This document shows positions 12,790 through 25,291 of a DNA stretch of 64,000 bases, piece after piece. A program made the translations under genes and the position numbers. Where the stretch lies: assembly GCF_004664715.2 (NCBI RefSeq), contig NC_051083.1, positions 119,524,413 to 119,588,412 on the forward strand, given 5' to 3'. This stretch comes from Peromyscus leucopus (taxonomy: Eukaryota; Chordata; Mammalia; Rodentia; Cricetidae). Under the pieces are notes generated by a model, which was not told where the DNA came from, searched no databases, and was given only the letters and a program-made list of their open reading frames with translations. Positions within the stretch are counted from its first letter, which is position 1. Every line of letters starts with the position of its first letter.

Positions 12790-13205
12790 TTCTCCAGTCC
12801 TGCCTCTCCCACAGTCAGGACAAATCTCTCTCACCCGCCAGTCCCGCAGCCATTCAGACCCAACCGAGTAAACACACAGAGACTTATATTGCTTACAAAC
12901 TGTATGGCTGTGGCAGGCTTCTTGTTATCTAGTTCTTCTATCTCAGTTAACCCATTTCTATTAATCTATACCTTGCCACATGGCTCGTTGCTTACCAGTA
13001 TCTTGCATGTTGGTACTCATGGCAGCGTCTGGCAGCGTCTCCTGACTCAGCCTTCATGTTCCCAGAATTCTCCTCTCTCTTTGTCCTGCCTATACTTCCT
13101 GCCTGGCTACTGGCCAATCAGCACTTTATTTATTAACCAATCAGAACAACATATTCACAACATAGAGAACATCCAACAGCACACTAATATGGGGGTATGG
13201 AAAAT
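12790..13205 (-). mobile_element. ERV class II LTR-like element, antisense
   Basis: On the minus strand there is a TATA-like/AATAAA region, 'gctgattggccagtagcc' (a CCAAT-type box), 'gaattctgggaacatg' and a terminal part with 'agtctctgtgtgtttactcg'. This is the organisation of a rodent ERVK-type LTR. No internal retroviral region is attached, so it is probably a solo LTR. The family name is not assigned. Confidence 0.5.
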
Positions 13206-16200
13206 GTTCTGGGAGAAATAATACAGAGAATGTGTATTTTAAAAAGACAGCCGTCCCACCTCCCTGGAACATTTATGGCTCTGGATGATGGCATCAGAAC
13301 ACCAACCACAGCCAACATGAGCTAAAGTAGTCCACACAGGCCATCTGACCAGGCAAATTGAGTTGCCTTCCTGGAGACATTCCACTGGTCCTCTGGCAAG
13401 GTGCCAGAGCACCTTATTGTGAGCTTCAAGTTGGTATTCTAGAAGTCAAGTCAACTTCACCAACTTATTGATAGTAGGAGAAAAGCAAAGAGGAAATGAC
13501 AGTGGCAGAAGGAGAGCGAAGGAGGAACAGAAAGGACAGGAAGGAAAGGAAGGGAGAGCAGATGGAAGGAAAGAAGGTACAGAAGGCAACAGACTGTCAC
13601 CTCAGTCTTCCTAAGAACTTCAGTGCTGAGTAGTGTCCTACCTCAGGGTCTTCCTCCTGGGGCCAGGAGAATTGCTGTGAAAGGCTGGTTGCCATCAGCC
13701 TTTGTGGCACAGAAGCCAGACTGGGACACTCACTACCAAGCCAAGCCCACAAACTCGAAAGAATCCGATCCAGTTTTCCACCACAAATCTTGCTCAGAGT
13801 TCTTCCCTGATGTCCTCTGGTTTCCTGAGTAGGACAGCCTTTCCAAGGACATCACAGAACTCTGGTTGAAGAATTGGCACATCCATCTTGCCTACCACAA
13901 AGAAGTCACCAACTGATCTGAAGGTATCCACAGAACTCTGTAAAGAGGTGAAGCCAAGGTTTTTGCTGAGATTTCCCCAGAAAGTGGCTTAGGTAGGATG
14001 CTTGGTGTAGTGTGGAGAAGGGAGGGGGCACTGGAGAAGGGATCATGGCTGACCATAGGTAGGCAAGGCTCCTGGAGCTGCTGACTCAGTCCTACAAAGT
14101 GAATCTCACATCCCAAATGTGGACTAGTTTGGCCGGGGGTGTGGTGGGTGCAGTTCCCTACTTGACTTCAGGCCACAGCAATGACATAGGACTAGCCCCA
14201 GAATTTGGGGAATTGGAAAAAATGAAAATATGAGACCTAGTGCTCATGAATAGTTAAGGAGTAAAACTTATTTTAAGAGGATAAAAGTAGGTACAGGGGT
14301 CTTCTAAGCACTGGGTTCTGTGTGAACATATAGGTCACATGCTCATAAAGCTGTTCCTATAGCTAGGTCAGTCTGTCAACTCCCAGGAGCTACTGGTAAG
14401 GGGAGGAAGGAAAGGGAGGGCTAAGAAGCAGAGAGACTGGGGATGGGGAACCAAGGTGAACTCTTCCATCCAGGATAGACCACAGTGGGTGAGGAACTAC
14501 ACCCCGAGAAAAGGTCAGTTTTAGTCATCAGTGCTATTGTTTCTCAAGCATAGGAACTATGATACAAACCTGGGCTGAGAGGACCCCAAAAGTGCAGTCT
14601 TCAAAGTCTGCTTCCATGGAATTTTGCTCCCTGATACCTTAGCATGGAAGAGAGGTAGGGGAATGAAGTTAGGAAAATGGAGGCCTTGACTTGGATTCCA
14701 GGCCACACTTCCATTGGAGTATGGGATGTGAATAGTGGCAACTACAAGATACAAAGTGATGGTGATCTTTAGGCCTCGGGAGCAGGGATGTTCCCTCTGA
14801 GCACTGGCTCCTTCACTTTTGACTAGTTTTTCCTGCAGGCACTTTCTTATATGACAGGACAGAGGTAATGCTGAAGGCAAGAGAAGTGGCTAGAATCAGA
14901 GGTAGTTATAGTGTGTGTTGTCTGATTTGAAGTAGCCATGAAAGACGTGGATGCACTGCAAAGAATCGAGTGTTTTCTCTACTTCAGTCCCACCACAGTC
15001 GATTGTCCCAGTGCAAATGCTTAGTTTTCTCTGGCCTCTTCCTTCTTGGAACCTGTTTGAGAGCCCCAGAAGCCATGTCCTGAAAAACCCGTTTCCCTCC
15101 CGAAGCAGCACACTTCTCCCCTAGAGAAAGAGAAAGCAGGGAAAGAGAAGAAAGGGGCTTTGAGGCTCCTGCTTCTGTAAAGCAAGAGGTTAGGGATGGC
15201 AGCAAACAGTGCATCTGTGGGCAGAGTCAAAAACGCCTGAGAAGGAGGTGCTACTGGGGACGAGGCGACAACTTTTCCATTACTGTTCTTACCAGTCCAC
15301 AGAATACTTTCAGAAGTCCCTAACAGGGCCAGCCTCTTCGGCAAATCAGCCTGTGAGCTGTCTTTCAGCTCATCACACAAGGCAAGGATCACTATTGATG
15401 CACATTTTCTACCACAAATTACCACCCACACTTATCCCTTCTACATAGATAAAGCTGAAGGATGACAGAAAAGCTGTGAGTAATTCCAGACACCTGCCTT
15501 TGGGAAGGGAAAAACACAGCTGCTCTATCCCAGAAAACGGATCTCCAACACCTTGTGTTCAGGGTCAGGATACATTCTCCGTTATTTCTGCCGAAAGTTG
15601 GAGAGTGAATAAAGGAACGTCCTGTCTGCTCTGTGCACTTACAAGTCTCCATTTGGGCTAACATCAGTGAAGAAGAGCGAGTTAAGTAGGGGCAGGGCGG
15701 CCACCATGTCTCTGCTGGTACCACTGTTTTCTTGACAATGCCAAGTTTTCTGCCTGAGTAATTCTACCCATTCCCTCACTGCGCTTTCTCCAAGCTAGCC
15801 ATCAAGCCTGGGAGGTCTCGATCTAAGCTCCCTTTAGTCAGTATACAGTTGCTTCTATAGGAAATAGGTAAGGCTCTGGAAAAATTGAGACTCTAACAGT
15901 GCTGCTTTCTGGCATCTGTCAAGGCCGGGGGCTGCTGTTCAGTCTTAGTCCCTTAGCAAAGAGTGCTGAGAGGCATAGGCACAAAGCAGTAGAGGCCTGT
16001 AGACTGTTCTCTAGACCTCACAGAGCACGTTCCTCCTTCTACTTCCTACCTACTCTGGGCTACAACTCCCAGTAAGTCTCCCTTTAGGTGACCTTCTTCC
16101 TCATGAAGCAAGGAGGATCATTTTGGATCCATCCTGATAATCAGTGTAAAACTGCTTCTATGGGAAATAGAAGATGGACTTGGAATACAGTGTTTCCAGT

Positions 16201-16245
16201 CCTGAGCTCTGCAGAGGTACAGATGCAGTTGGCTTGCCTCAGTTT

Positions 16246-16248
<3 letters not shown>
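13206..16248. other. Intergenic, no gene recognised
   Basis: A purine-rich stretch lies at 13480-13580. Several open frames of 60-136 codons (for example 13623-13832 on +, 15021-15431 on -) overlap one another on both strands. They lack splice context and protein similarity that I can recognise. I treat them as chance frames in moderately GC-rich unique sequence. Confidence 0.4.
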
Positions 16249-16304
<56 letters not shown>

Positions 16305-16338
16305 GAGAGAGAAAAAGTTAGAATGTAGCAAAAAAGAA

Positions 16339-16369
<31 letters not shown>

Positions 16370-16370
16370 T
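16249..16370. repeat. (GA)n tract followed by A-rich tract
   Basis: GA/GGGAGA repeat at 16249-16315 and a nearly pure A-run at about 16330-16370. No SINE body can be seen upstream. Confidence 0.9.
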
Positions 16371-16701
16371 GAATTTGCTCGACGTCATAGCTCAAGTATG
16401 ATGAATCTTCTCAAGTCTTCATCACTGGGTGATGTTAAGTCACTGCCAAAGTTTCAAGCATCTGTCCAAGATTCATTATCTTGAAACCCAGAGAAATAGT
16501 AAAGAGTAACAAATCACCTAAATCCAATACCCTAGTCCCATAAAAGCCAAATATAGATACTTCCATGTATAAAGGGAGCCAAAGAACAGAGCCAACCAGA
16601 CAGGGGATGGAAAAAGTGGAGGTTGGATTCTAGAAACTTCTAAAGTGGTAACATTGGCAAATTGATTTTCTGGCTTCACCAACTTACCCAATTTGATACT
16701 C

Positions 16702-16726
16702 GTGTGTGTGTGTATGTGTGTGTGTA

Positions 16727-16819
<93 letters not shown>
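16702..16819. repeat. Compound (TG)n-(GA)n microsatellite
   Basis: TG/TATG repeat to about 16778 passes directly into a GA repeat to about 16819. Confidence 0.95.
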
Positions 16820-19800
16820 TTATGTCCATAATGTAGCATACTAATGAGCACTCAAACATGTGTTGTGTACTAGCTATCTTGAAAACAGTTCATTTCCTTG
16901 TCCTTTTACAAATAGTGTCATATACTCTAAGAGAAAGAAAAGTAGACTGGGGTTGGAAGGATCTTGGCAGCTTTTTTCTCATCCCTCCTGTTCAGCAACC
17001 TCAACTTGCTGTGTGGATGTCCATTCCACAACCTTCTGTCTATATGGACCCCTACCTGACCAAAAGATGTCCAAAGAGTCCCCACTCCAGTCAGGAGGCT
17101 CCATACTACTAAACACAGTCATTCTCACCAGCCTTGCATCCCTTAAAGAAGCCCAGCTCCAGTTTCTAGGATCTCATCGGATGGAGAAGAGTCTTCTTAG
17201 AGTTCAGGTGGAATGGAGGATGGACCTTAGTGTTTCTGGCAGTGCCGCACTGGGAAGTCCCTCCCGCACGACCACCACCCTGCCTAAGAAAGGCAGGGTG
17301 TGCAGCAAACACCCAATTTAGTCTTCACTGGTGCCAAGGCAACATGCCACCTGCTGAGGACAGACAGGGACTGTCCCTCTTGCTTTCATATGAGCTAGGT
17401 GGTACACAGAGCTATTTACTCTGCTGGAAAGAAAATGGATTATGTGGAACCAAGGCATCTCCGAAGTAACAAAAGAAAGAAATATGAATGGAAGCATAAT
17501 TACAGATTCAGAGTGCTATGGTCATTTCTTGTTCTTGTCAGGAGTCCACAGTCCTCTTCTTGCTAGGGATTTTGAGCATCTTCAGACCTTGAAACCATCT
17601 TTATCAGTCACAGCTCATCTGCACGTTTATTTTCCTATAAGTGATATTTAGTTTGCATGTCATTGTGTTTCATGTATATTTTTGACAACCTCTGAGCTTC
17701 TACTAGAAATTTGTCTTAGACACTAAAGTAACATGTAATAATGAAGATGCCAGGGACACAGTCCCACAGCCCAGTAGTCTATCCTCTAAGAGAGAGAGGT
17801 TCTGAGTAGGAGTGTGGCCTGGGAAAGTAATTCTCTTGAACCACGGTGCTAAGGGTTTGCATGACCTGGGAAAGACACTGCAGATCCTGTCACATATCAG
17901 ACTATGACAGCCTCCTGTCCCCACTCTTGGAGATCACAGGTCCCTCACCTAGTGCACATGATCAGTCATGGTTTTCACGAAAAGGAGTGCTCAGGGGGTT
18001 CTAAGTCACTCTCTGGTCTCATTTTCAAGCTGTTTTTCTTACTTTTGTGATTCTTCTCAGCACTGGGTTTAAGATTCCACCCTTGTCTTTTCCTACCCTT
18101 TTCTAAACATGGAGCAAAGTCCCCCTCTTGATAACTTGCAAAATCTGCTTTATCTCCACCTCTAGACACACGACCTAAGGTTGCTTTCCATGCAGGAAGA
18201 GGCAGAGTCCAGGTAGTTCAAGTATGTTCTGGCTGAGAACACACTGTCATCCTAAATACCTAGTAAAGGCTCCTCAAAGGCATAAGCTTCATCTAAGCCA
18301 CTAAATAGTCAGAATTATTGAGAATCTGGGGAATTTTTGTATAGGACATTCTTGACCCAAGTCAGACAAAGTACAGATGACATCTTGAGAACTCACCTTG
18401 GTGGGAGTGGATCAAGACAGTATGCTTTGCTGGGACTAGTCAAAGCTTGTGGTTTGGTTGAAGCTACCAAATAACCAATAAGGAATTGGTTAGGAATACA
18501 GACTCAGAAACCTGCAACCATGGTTCAGGTTGGTGCCTTGATTTTCCCAGTCCTTCAGCTTTCCCAAATATACACCGAATAGCAAAATCAATCTGGTGAA
18601 AGCAGTAGGGAGATCTCCCTGGTGCTGGCAGTTGTGAAGTCCATCTCAAGAGGTAAAACTATGCTATCTATCACCCAGTAGACTGCAGTGAACAAAGGAG
18701 ACTGATGGGTGGGGAGTTGGAAACATGAAAGTAACCCTAGAGAGTCTTAGAGTCTTAGTCTGTTTAAATAAGGGCATCATTAGAATGCTTCTTCTGAAAA
18801 GGGAGGAGGTAATGGGATTCCATGCCTTCATAGGTTGGATGGAAAATAACAAGGTCTAACAGACCAGTGGTGACCACTGGGGAAGGACTGCACTGCTTGG
18901 TGAAATTGTGAGAAAGACTATTAGGCTTGGTGGAGTGACATGCAAAGTGTATGACTTGGTGGGACTCCAAGCAGCAACAATGCCAGGCAGAATATCCATT
19001 TATGAGCACAGTAAAGACCCAGAAGGATTAAAAAAATTACCAGTAACTCTAGCTCTGAACTGCTCACTATTTTTATAGGTATTCAGAAGTGCTTGAGGTA
19101 GAAGACTTGAAAAGAAACTAAATATCCCATGTGAGCAAGCATGTGTTACTGAGAAATTCAGATTGCATGGCTGTTTGTGTATTCCCTTTGCTTTAAGTTT
19201 TAAGGCTAGGTGCTAAGTCTTTCTCACCCCTGTATCTCTCTCTTATAAACATGAGCTCTAGTCCTGGTGGAGTGCTGTGGAGACTGCTAAAAAATGTCTT
19301 CCTCATTCATATCTTCTTAAGGCATCTAGCCCCAGTTTTACTTTTCTGCCACATTTTGAAATGTCATTGATATCGAATCCTTGTATCATGAGACCAGCCA
19401 GTTGAGAGTGTCCAGTCTGCATTTTAATCAATTTCTACAAACAGGCAACTATTATTACACCACACGACACAGCGTTAGAACACCTCAGCATGCCCATCTG
19501 CTTCCTGTGCTCCTCAACAATCATCCCCATTCCAATCTCCAGACTCAGGCAACTGCTGACGTGCGCTATATGTCATGTCCATGTCTCAGCTTCTCTAGAA
19601 TTTCATATTAAGGACTCATGTCATATGTCTGATATATTTCATTGCACATATGTTTAACATTTTGCAACAGGTAGGGAAAGTTTGTTATTTTTGTTGTTGT
19701 GTAGTATTCCTCTATTAAATAATTATTTCTGTTTTTTATTTCTTCACTGAAGAGCATTCAGGTTATTTATAATTCATTTTTATGAAAAATTCTCCCACAA

Positions 19801-20665
19801 CCATTTGCATATTGGTCTCCGTGTGGACATATGTTTTTCATTTATTTTGGGTAGATACCTAAGACTAAAATTCTGGGGCCATATGGTAAGCAGCTGGTTT
19901 TCATTAATTGAAGCACCTTAAACAGGGATTAATAAGTAAAAAGGCTGAAAGTAAGTTGTGTGGAACTGGGACATGTGATTAGGGGTATGGGAGAAAATTC
20001 TTGAAAAAGATTACTGAGAAGAGAGATTAAGAACACATGGAGATCAATTCACCTGCCTCCTAATTTGTACCTCAGTGTTCAGAAAGCCTAAACATTTTAG
20101 TCAATGTAAATTTTTCTCAATTTTAATTGTTGTTCACACTGATCACGGGATATGAGATAGGCATGTATGAGTGGGTACAGGTGGCTACATCTGGGAATAG
20201 TCTCCATAAATGTCCACTTTTAGGGAGGCACTAGGTTTAGTCATGATGATAATTTGTGTTTTACAAAACATCCCACTTAGAAGACTCAACTGAAAAACCC
20301 AACTGTTAGACTCTACCACTACAATTGGTGTTTATTTCATTTGGTCTCTGCAAAGGCCATTCTGAGTATTCATGTCTTCTTGAAGTAGGAAATTATGCAG
20401 ATAAAATTTAGGGGCTTGCAATTATGAATAAAAACAGAGAGGTAATAATTGGAATTACTATTGCAGATTACATTCACAAGTCAAACTGTATCTTCTTATA
20501 ATTAATCAAATCCTATTAAGTAATAACAAAGAAACTTTTACTTTGCACAGAAGTATAAAAACAAGCACTCCCCTGTCCCATCTTGTACCCTTTCAGTACT
20601 TTGTACTGTAGTCCTAGTAGCCTCTTTCCACTTTTCTGTAACATATATTCTAATTTCTACTTCCC
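16820..20665. other. Intergenic, no gene recognised
   Basis: Overlapping open frames at 16858-17469 and elsewhere show no recognisable domain. The part at about 19640-19900, with 'gtggacatatgtttttcatt' and 'tggggccatatggtaagcag', resembles an old LINE remnant. Nothing else is supported. Confidence 0.4.
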
Positions 20666-20667
<2 letters not shown>

Positions 20668-20717
<50 letters not shown>

Positions 20718-20902
20718 ATACACAACATACATATATACACTCACACGTATACAGCACACATACATACATGGACCACACAGACACACCACACACACACCAC
20801 ACTCATACCACACACATACACAACAAACACATATACACACATAAACACACATACAGCACACATACATACATACACCACCCACACATACACCACACACATG
20901 TG

Positions 20903-20938
<36 letters not shown>
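20668..20938. repeat. CA-rich compound repeat
   Basis: A pure (CA)n run (20668-20715) is followed by about 190 bp of degenerate CA/CATA/CACACC repeat and a second pure (CA)n run (about 20902-20937). It lies 1.1 kb upstream of the Brs3 start codon. Confidence 0.95.
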
Positions 20939-20940
<2 letters not shown>

Positions 20941-22068
20941 TATACATTTTCTGTTAAAAAAATGAGCTTTTCTTTTTGGTGCCACAGTGATTGCCTTAAT
21001 TTTTTAAGCTTCTTTTAGTTGATGCTACCATCATCTACACGGTCCTCATCTCTGGAATAATTTGCGTTTTTTTTTTTCTATTGGGAAAAAAAGAATAATT
21101 TTCATTCTTACAATATTATTTGGGTCTAGACCTAAAGAGGCATTATTCTGTGTTATTTGGTTGTAGAATAAGGCATCTTCATTTGAGTCATTTTTAGAGA
21201 AAGAACTCCTTTAAAAGATCTTTTTAAAAAGATTTCTATTTAAACAGACGTCGAATGGAAACCCTGTTTTTATTGAGACACTAAGCGACAAAGTGACTGG
21301 TGGTCTGCTGGATTTTTCATCACTTACAAGTTGCTTTGGCATGATATTGCACAGCCCCAGGGACATGGAGGTTGGGAATTACCACGTGTCGAGTTAGCTG
21401 TTAAGCCCAGGTCACTGGATTATTGCTTTGGGGAGGTGACATAAGCTCTGTCAAGGTGGGAGTGATTTGGTGCTTCATCGCTTCTCTGATATTAAATTTT
21501 GAGGACTGGGTTCAAGTTTGTGCTTTGGGGGTCATCTATCCTTATTTGTCATTTAAAACAGACTGCATTAGACTACCATGTGATGGGAGATGGTGAGGTG
21601 TTTTGTTTGTTTGTTTGTTTGTTTTGCTTTGCTTTTTAAAAAAATCACCAAGATATATCTAGAACAGGCTGAGTAAAAATGAAAACACAGGTGATTCTAA
21701 TAAACAAGTAGATGGCTTAATAAGCCTTAATAAGATTATTCAAAGGACTACACACCCCCAAAATGGAAAAGCAACTACAGGGCATTTCTTTAACCCCCTT
21801 CCTTATCTTATGTCATAGGAATGCCAATGAGACTCCTCCATCCTCCACCTCCCATTTCCTAGTGCCAGATCTGTAAGCGCTTAGCCAAGCATTCTGGGAG
21901 ACAGAGAAGACCTGAAGGGAAGGAGTAGCCGGATGTCTTGGGGTTTCTTTCCATTCCGTTCTGTTCTCCTGACACCACCTCATTGCTAGACGTAGGCACT
22001 AGACGTGACAGTCAACTACATCTGAACTGAGCAGAGAAGAGGTAGTGAAGGCAGAGAGTGCAGGAGAC
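20939..22068 (+). other. Brs3 upstream region and 5' UTR
   Basis: Unique-looking sequence with a (GTTT)n run near 21603-21625. No CpG island is present, as expected for a tissue-restricted receptor gene. The transcription start cannot be fixed from sequence. The last tens of bases before 22069 must be 5' UTR. An in-frame GTG at 22045 is not the start, because the family N-terminus begins at the ATG. Confidence 0.5.
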
Positions 22069-22502
22069 ATGTCTCAAAGGCAGCCTCAGTCACCTAATCA
22101 GACTTTAATTTCTATCACAAATGATACAGAATCATCAAGCTCTGTCGTCTCCAACGATACCACACATAAAGGATGGACCGGAGACAACTTTCCAGGAATA
22201 GAAGCACTGTGTGCCATCTATATCACTTATGCTGTGATCATTTCAGTGGGCATCCTCGGAAATGCCATCCTCATCAAAGTCTTTTTCAAGACTAAAACCA
22301 TGCAAACAGTTCCAAATATTTTCATCACCAGCCTGGCTTTTGGAGACATGTTACTTCTGCTGACTTGTGTGCCCGTGGATGCAACCCACTACCTGGCAGA
22401 GGGCTGGCTGTTTGGGAAGATCGGTTGTAAAGTGCTTTCCTTCATCCGGCTCACTTCTGTCGGTGTGTCAGTGTTCACGCTAACAATTCTCAGCGCTGAC
22501 AG
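22069..22502 (+). CDS. Brs3: Brs3 coding exon 1
   Basis: Encodes residues 1-144 and two bases of R145: N-terminus through TM3. The start is ATG at 22069 (MSQRQPQ), the conserved family start. The donor AG|GTGAGT splits the Arg codon of the DRY motif, the family's known intron position as I recall it. Confidence 0.96.
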
Positions 22503-25255
22503 GTGAGTTTCCTCTTTCTGTTCTATTGCCGGGATGTGAAATTAGGCAAAAAGATAAAAGAAAAGCTTGTGCTTAGCGTTTACTGGCTACCGGTAGGCTT
22601 TTTTTTTTTTTTTACACTGTGTAACCTAAATGTAAGGTTTGAAAATCCAGTAGCATTTTAAAATAAAAGTTAGATTTAAAAATGTTAAAATGCCTTTGTT
22701 AGCATCTGAAGAGTGCTTGAAAATATATGCTCTGGGCGGGGGGTTTCTTTTCTTTGAAATGTAATTGTGTGCTTGAAAGAATAGCAAACGGTGTTTTTAT
22801 TTTCCTCCGGCTTATTAAGTCAGGCAAATTGTTGCAGGTGCAAAGAAAAATACTCATGCTTTATACATTAGTGCAGCCTAGTGGTGTAACAGAGTCAACA
22901 TGAGAATGCTGGTATAGGTGTGAAGTGGACCGTGTGTGCATTATTATGGACCAGAAGGATGATAAAGAGAGAAAAGGCATCCAATTGATTTGAAAGTGCC
23001 CAGATTAGCTAATAGAAGGAAAGCAGTAAGGTTTTCATCATCCTGATAATTCAGTGTCATGTCATCACTTAATTCTATTTGTTTTCTCTATAATCATGTG
23101 GTGACATTTTCATTCTGAGAGAAATAAATTAATTCTAATGGACTTTTAGAGTTCTGTGGCTAGAGCATGTGAAACAATCTCACTGTCAGGGAGTTGGGGC
23201 TCCATGTTAGGGTGTTTTTAGTTTGGATACTGTGTTTTTCATAACTATTGCAGAATAACCATGAAAGCATGAAAAATGAGGCTCTAAATATTAAAAGTAG
23301 TGCTTTAAAATTTTTGCAAGATATCTGTAGGTAATCAATGTCCAGCAGTATGGTCAGGAAGAGCTCTAGATTCTGGAATCCGACACGAGCTAAAGCTTGA
23401 TCTGTGTCATTATTATTATTATTATCATCATCATTATGATTATGTTGCTTTGCTGGTCTATATTCTTGAGGGAAGACTCCTGTAAAGGCTACAGGTTTTA
23501 AGGTATCTCTGTATAAATGAAGAGGCATGGTTGCATGGGCTCTAGCTTCTGATTTTACCCTAATCTCCCCTATTGATCCATTAGCATAGGGAAGGAAGTA
23601 GCCCTTATGAATGGGGAAAACATGAGCTTTCTGTTTTTTACTGGTGGAAATGTTATCTAGAAAGACTTAAGACTGTTTACTCATTCAGGGGAGTTAATTT
23701 GATTAACATGAGTCATTTATATATACAGTACTTCTTTAGAATACTTATGGCAACACATAGGTGATGAATTATTCTCAAGTCACACAGGAAAAGACGCTGA
23801 AAATATTTGTCCTAAATAGAGGGTCTGTCACAAAGTTACAAAATAGCAGATCTGGAATGTCTCATAGGAGTGAATAAAGGACAAGCTGATTAGAATAAAT
23901 AAATCACTGGTATATTCTGTGTATTTGAAACCACAGGCAGTTCTCATTGGTTCTATATGACTGTAAAGAAGGAAGAACTGGATGATTGCTAAAGTCATGT
24001 GTCACTGATTTCAACTCTGCTTATGATTATGTGTTTCTAGATACAAAGCAGTCGTGAAGCCACTTGAGCGACAGCCCTCCAATGCTATTCTGAAGACCTG
24101 CGCAAAAGCTGGTGGCATCTGGATCGTGTCTATGATATTTGCTCTGCCAGAGGCTATATTCTCAAATGTATACACTTTCCGAGATCCTAACAGAAATGTG
24201 ACATTTGAGTCATGTAACTCCTACCCTGTATCTGAGAGGCTCTTGCAAAAAATACATTCTCTGCTGTGTTTCTTGGTGTTCTATATTATCCCACTCTCGA
24301 TTATCTCTGTCTATTATTCTTTAATTGCCAGGACTCTTTACAAAAGCACCATGAATATACCTACTGAGGAACAAAGCCATGCCCGAAAGCAGGTATGTAT
24401 GAATTAGTACTTTTGCAAATACAGCCTGAATTTAGAAGTGAGCCCCCCATCATGTTTCAGCAAGCTACATTGCATTTATCTGTGTCCAATAGCAATCCCA
24501 AATGTCACACACATTGAGCAATGCTGAGCAAGTTATTTGACCTCTCTGAGCCTCAGTGACACAGATAAATAAAACTCCCATCATAGTTCCTGATGGTACT
24601 CTTCACTCAGTCAATGGTAAGACTGTTAGTATTATAGACAGGGCAGTGCAAGCATGAGAGAAGTAAAAGTTGTTTGTCCTATAAAACAGTAAGGGAATCT
24701 GCATAACATGAGATTATAAAGCAAAGCATCATTTGCTTTAGCAAGTATCACAGAATGGTAGAAATGCACAGACTGGTGAGATTGGCAAGACTCATCTGAC
24801 ATTACTCACTGAAAACGGCTTCTATACAGATGAGCAAGCTGAGGTCTGGAGAGGGTGAAATGAAGTGCACATTGCAAAAGAACACAGTGACTCACACACT
24901 TGATTAAGGCCGGTGAAGGACTTAGGTGTGCTCTCCTTTCATAAATCTGTACAGAATGAAAGGATGCTACTAAATGTTGTCCTATTAGACTGGGGGTCAG
25001 TGAGGCTTCTATCCTGTAGAAGAGGGAAGTAGTGCCATTTACTTAGAGAGGAGAGGGAGAGAGGGAGGAGGGAGAGAGGAGGAGGGAGAGGGAAGGAGGG
25101 AGAGAGGGAAGGAGGAGAGAGAGAAGGAGGAGGGAGAGAGGGAGGAGGGAGAGAGGGAGGAGGGAGGAGGGAGAGAGGGAGGAGGGAGAGAGGAAGGAGG
25201 GAGAGAGGGAGGAGAGGAGAGGAGGGAGAGAGGGAGGAGGAGAGAGAGGGAGGAG

Positions 25256-25291
<36 letters not shown>

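Noticed and set aside
13623..13832. 69-codon frame that might be a gene fragment
   Set aside because: I recognise no domain, splice context or poly(A). Several overlapping antisense frames nearby have equal claim.
20668..20938. Possible CRISPR-like or satellite array
   Set aside because: It is an irregular dinucleotide-based repeat without spacers of fixed length.
20538..20965. Cys/Val/Tyr and His/Thr repeat frames
   Set aside because: Translations of CA-rich simple repeat.
22045..22068. Upstream GTG-initiated extension of BRS3
   Set aside because: GTG is not an expected mammalian start here, and the conserved N-terminus begins at the ATG at 22069.
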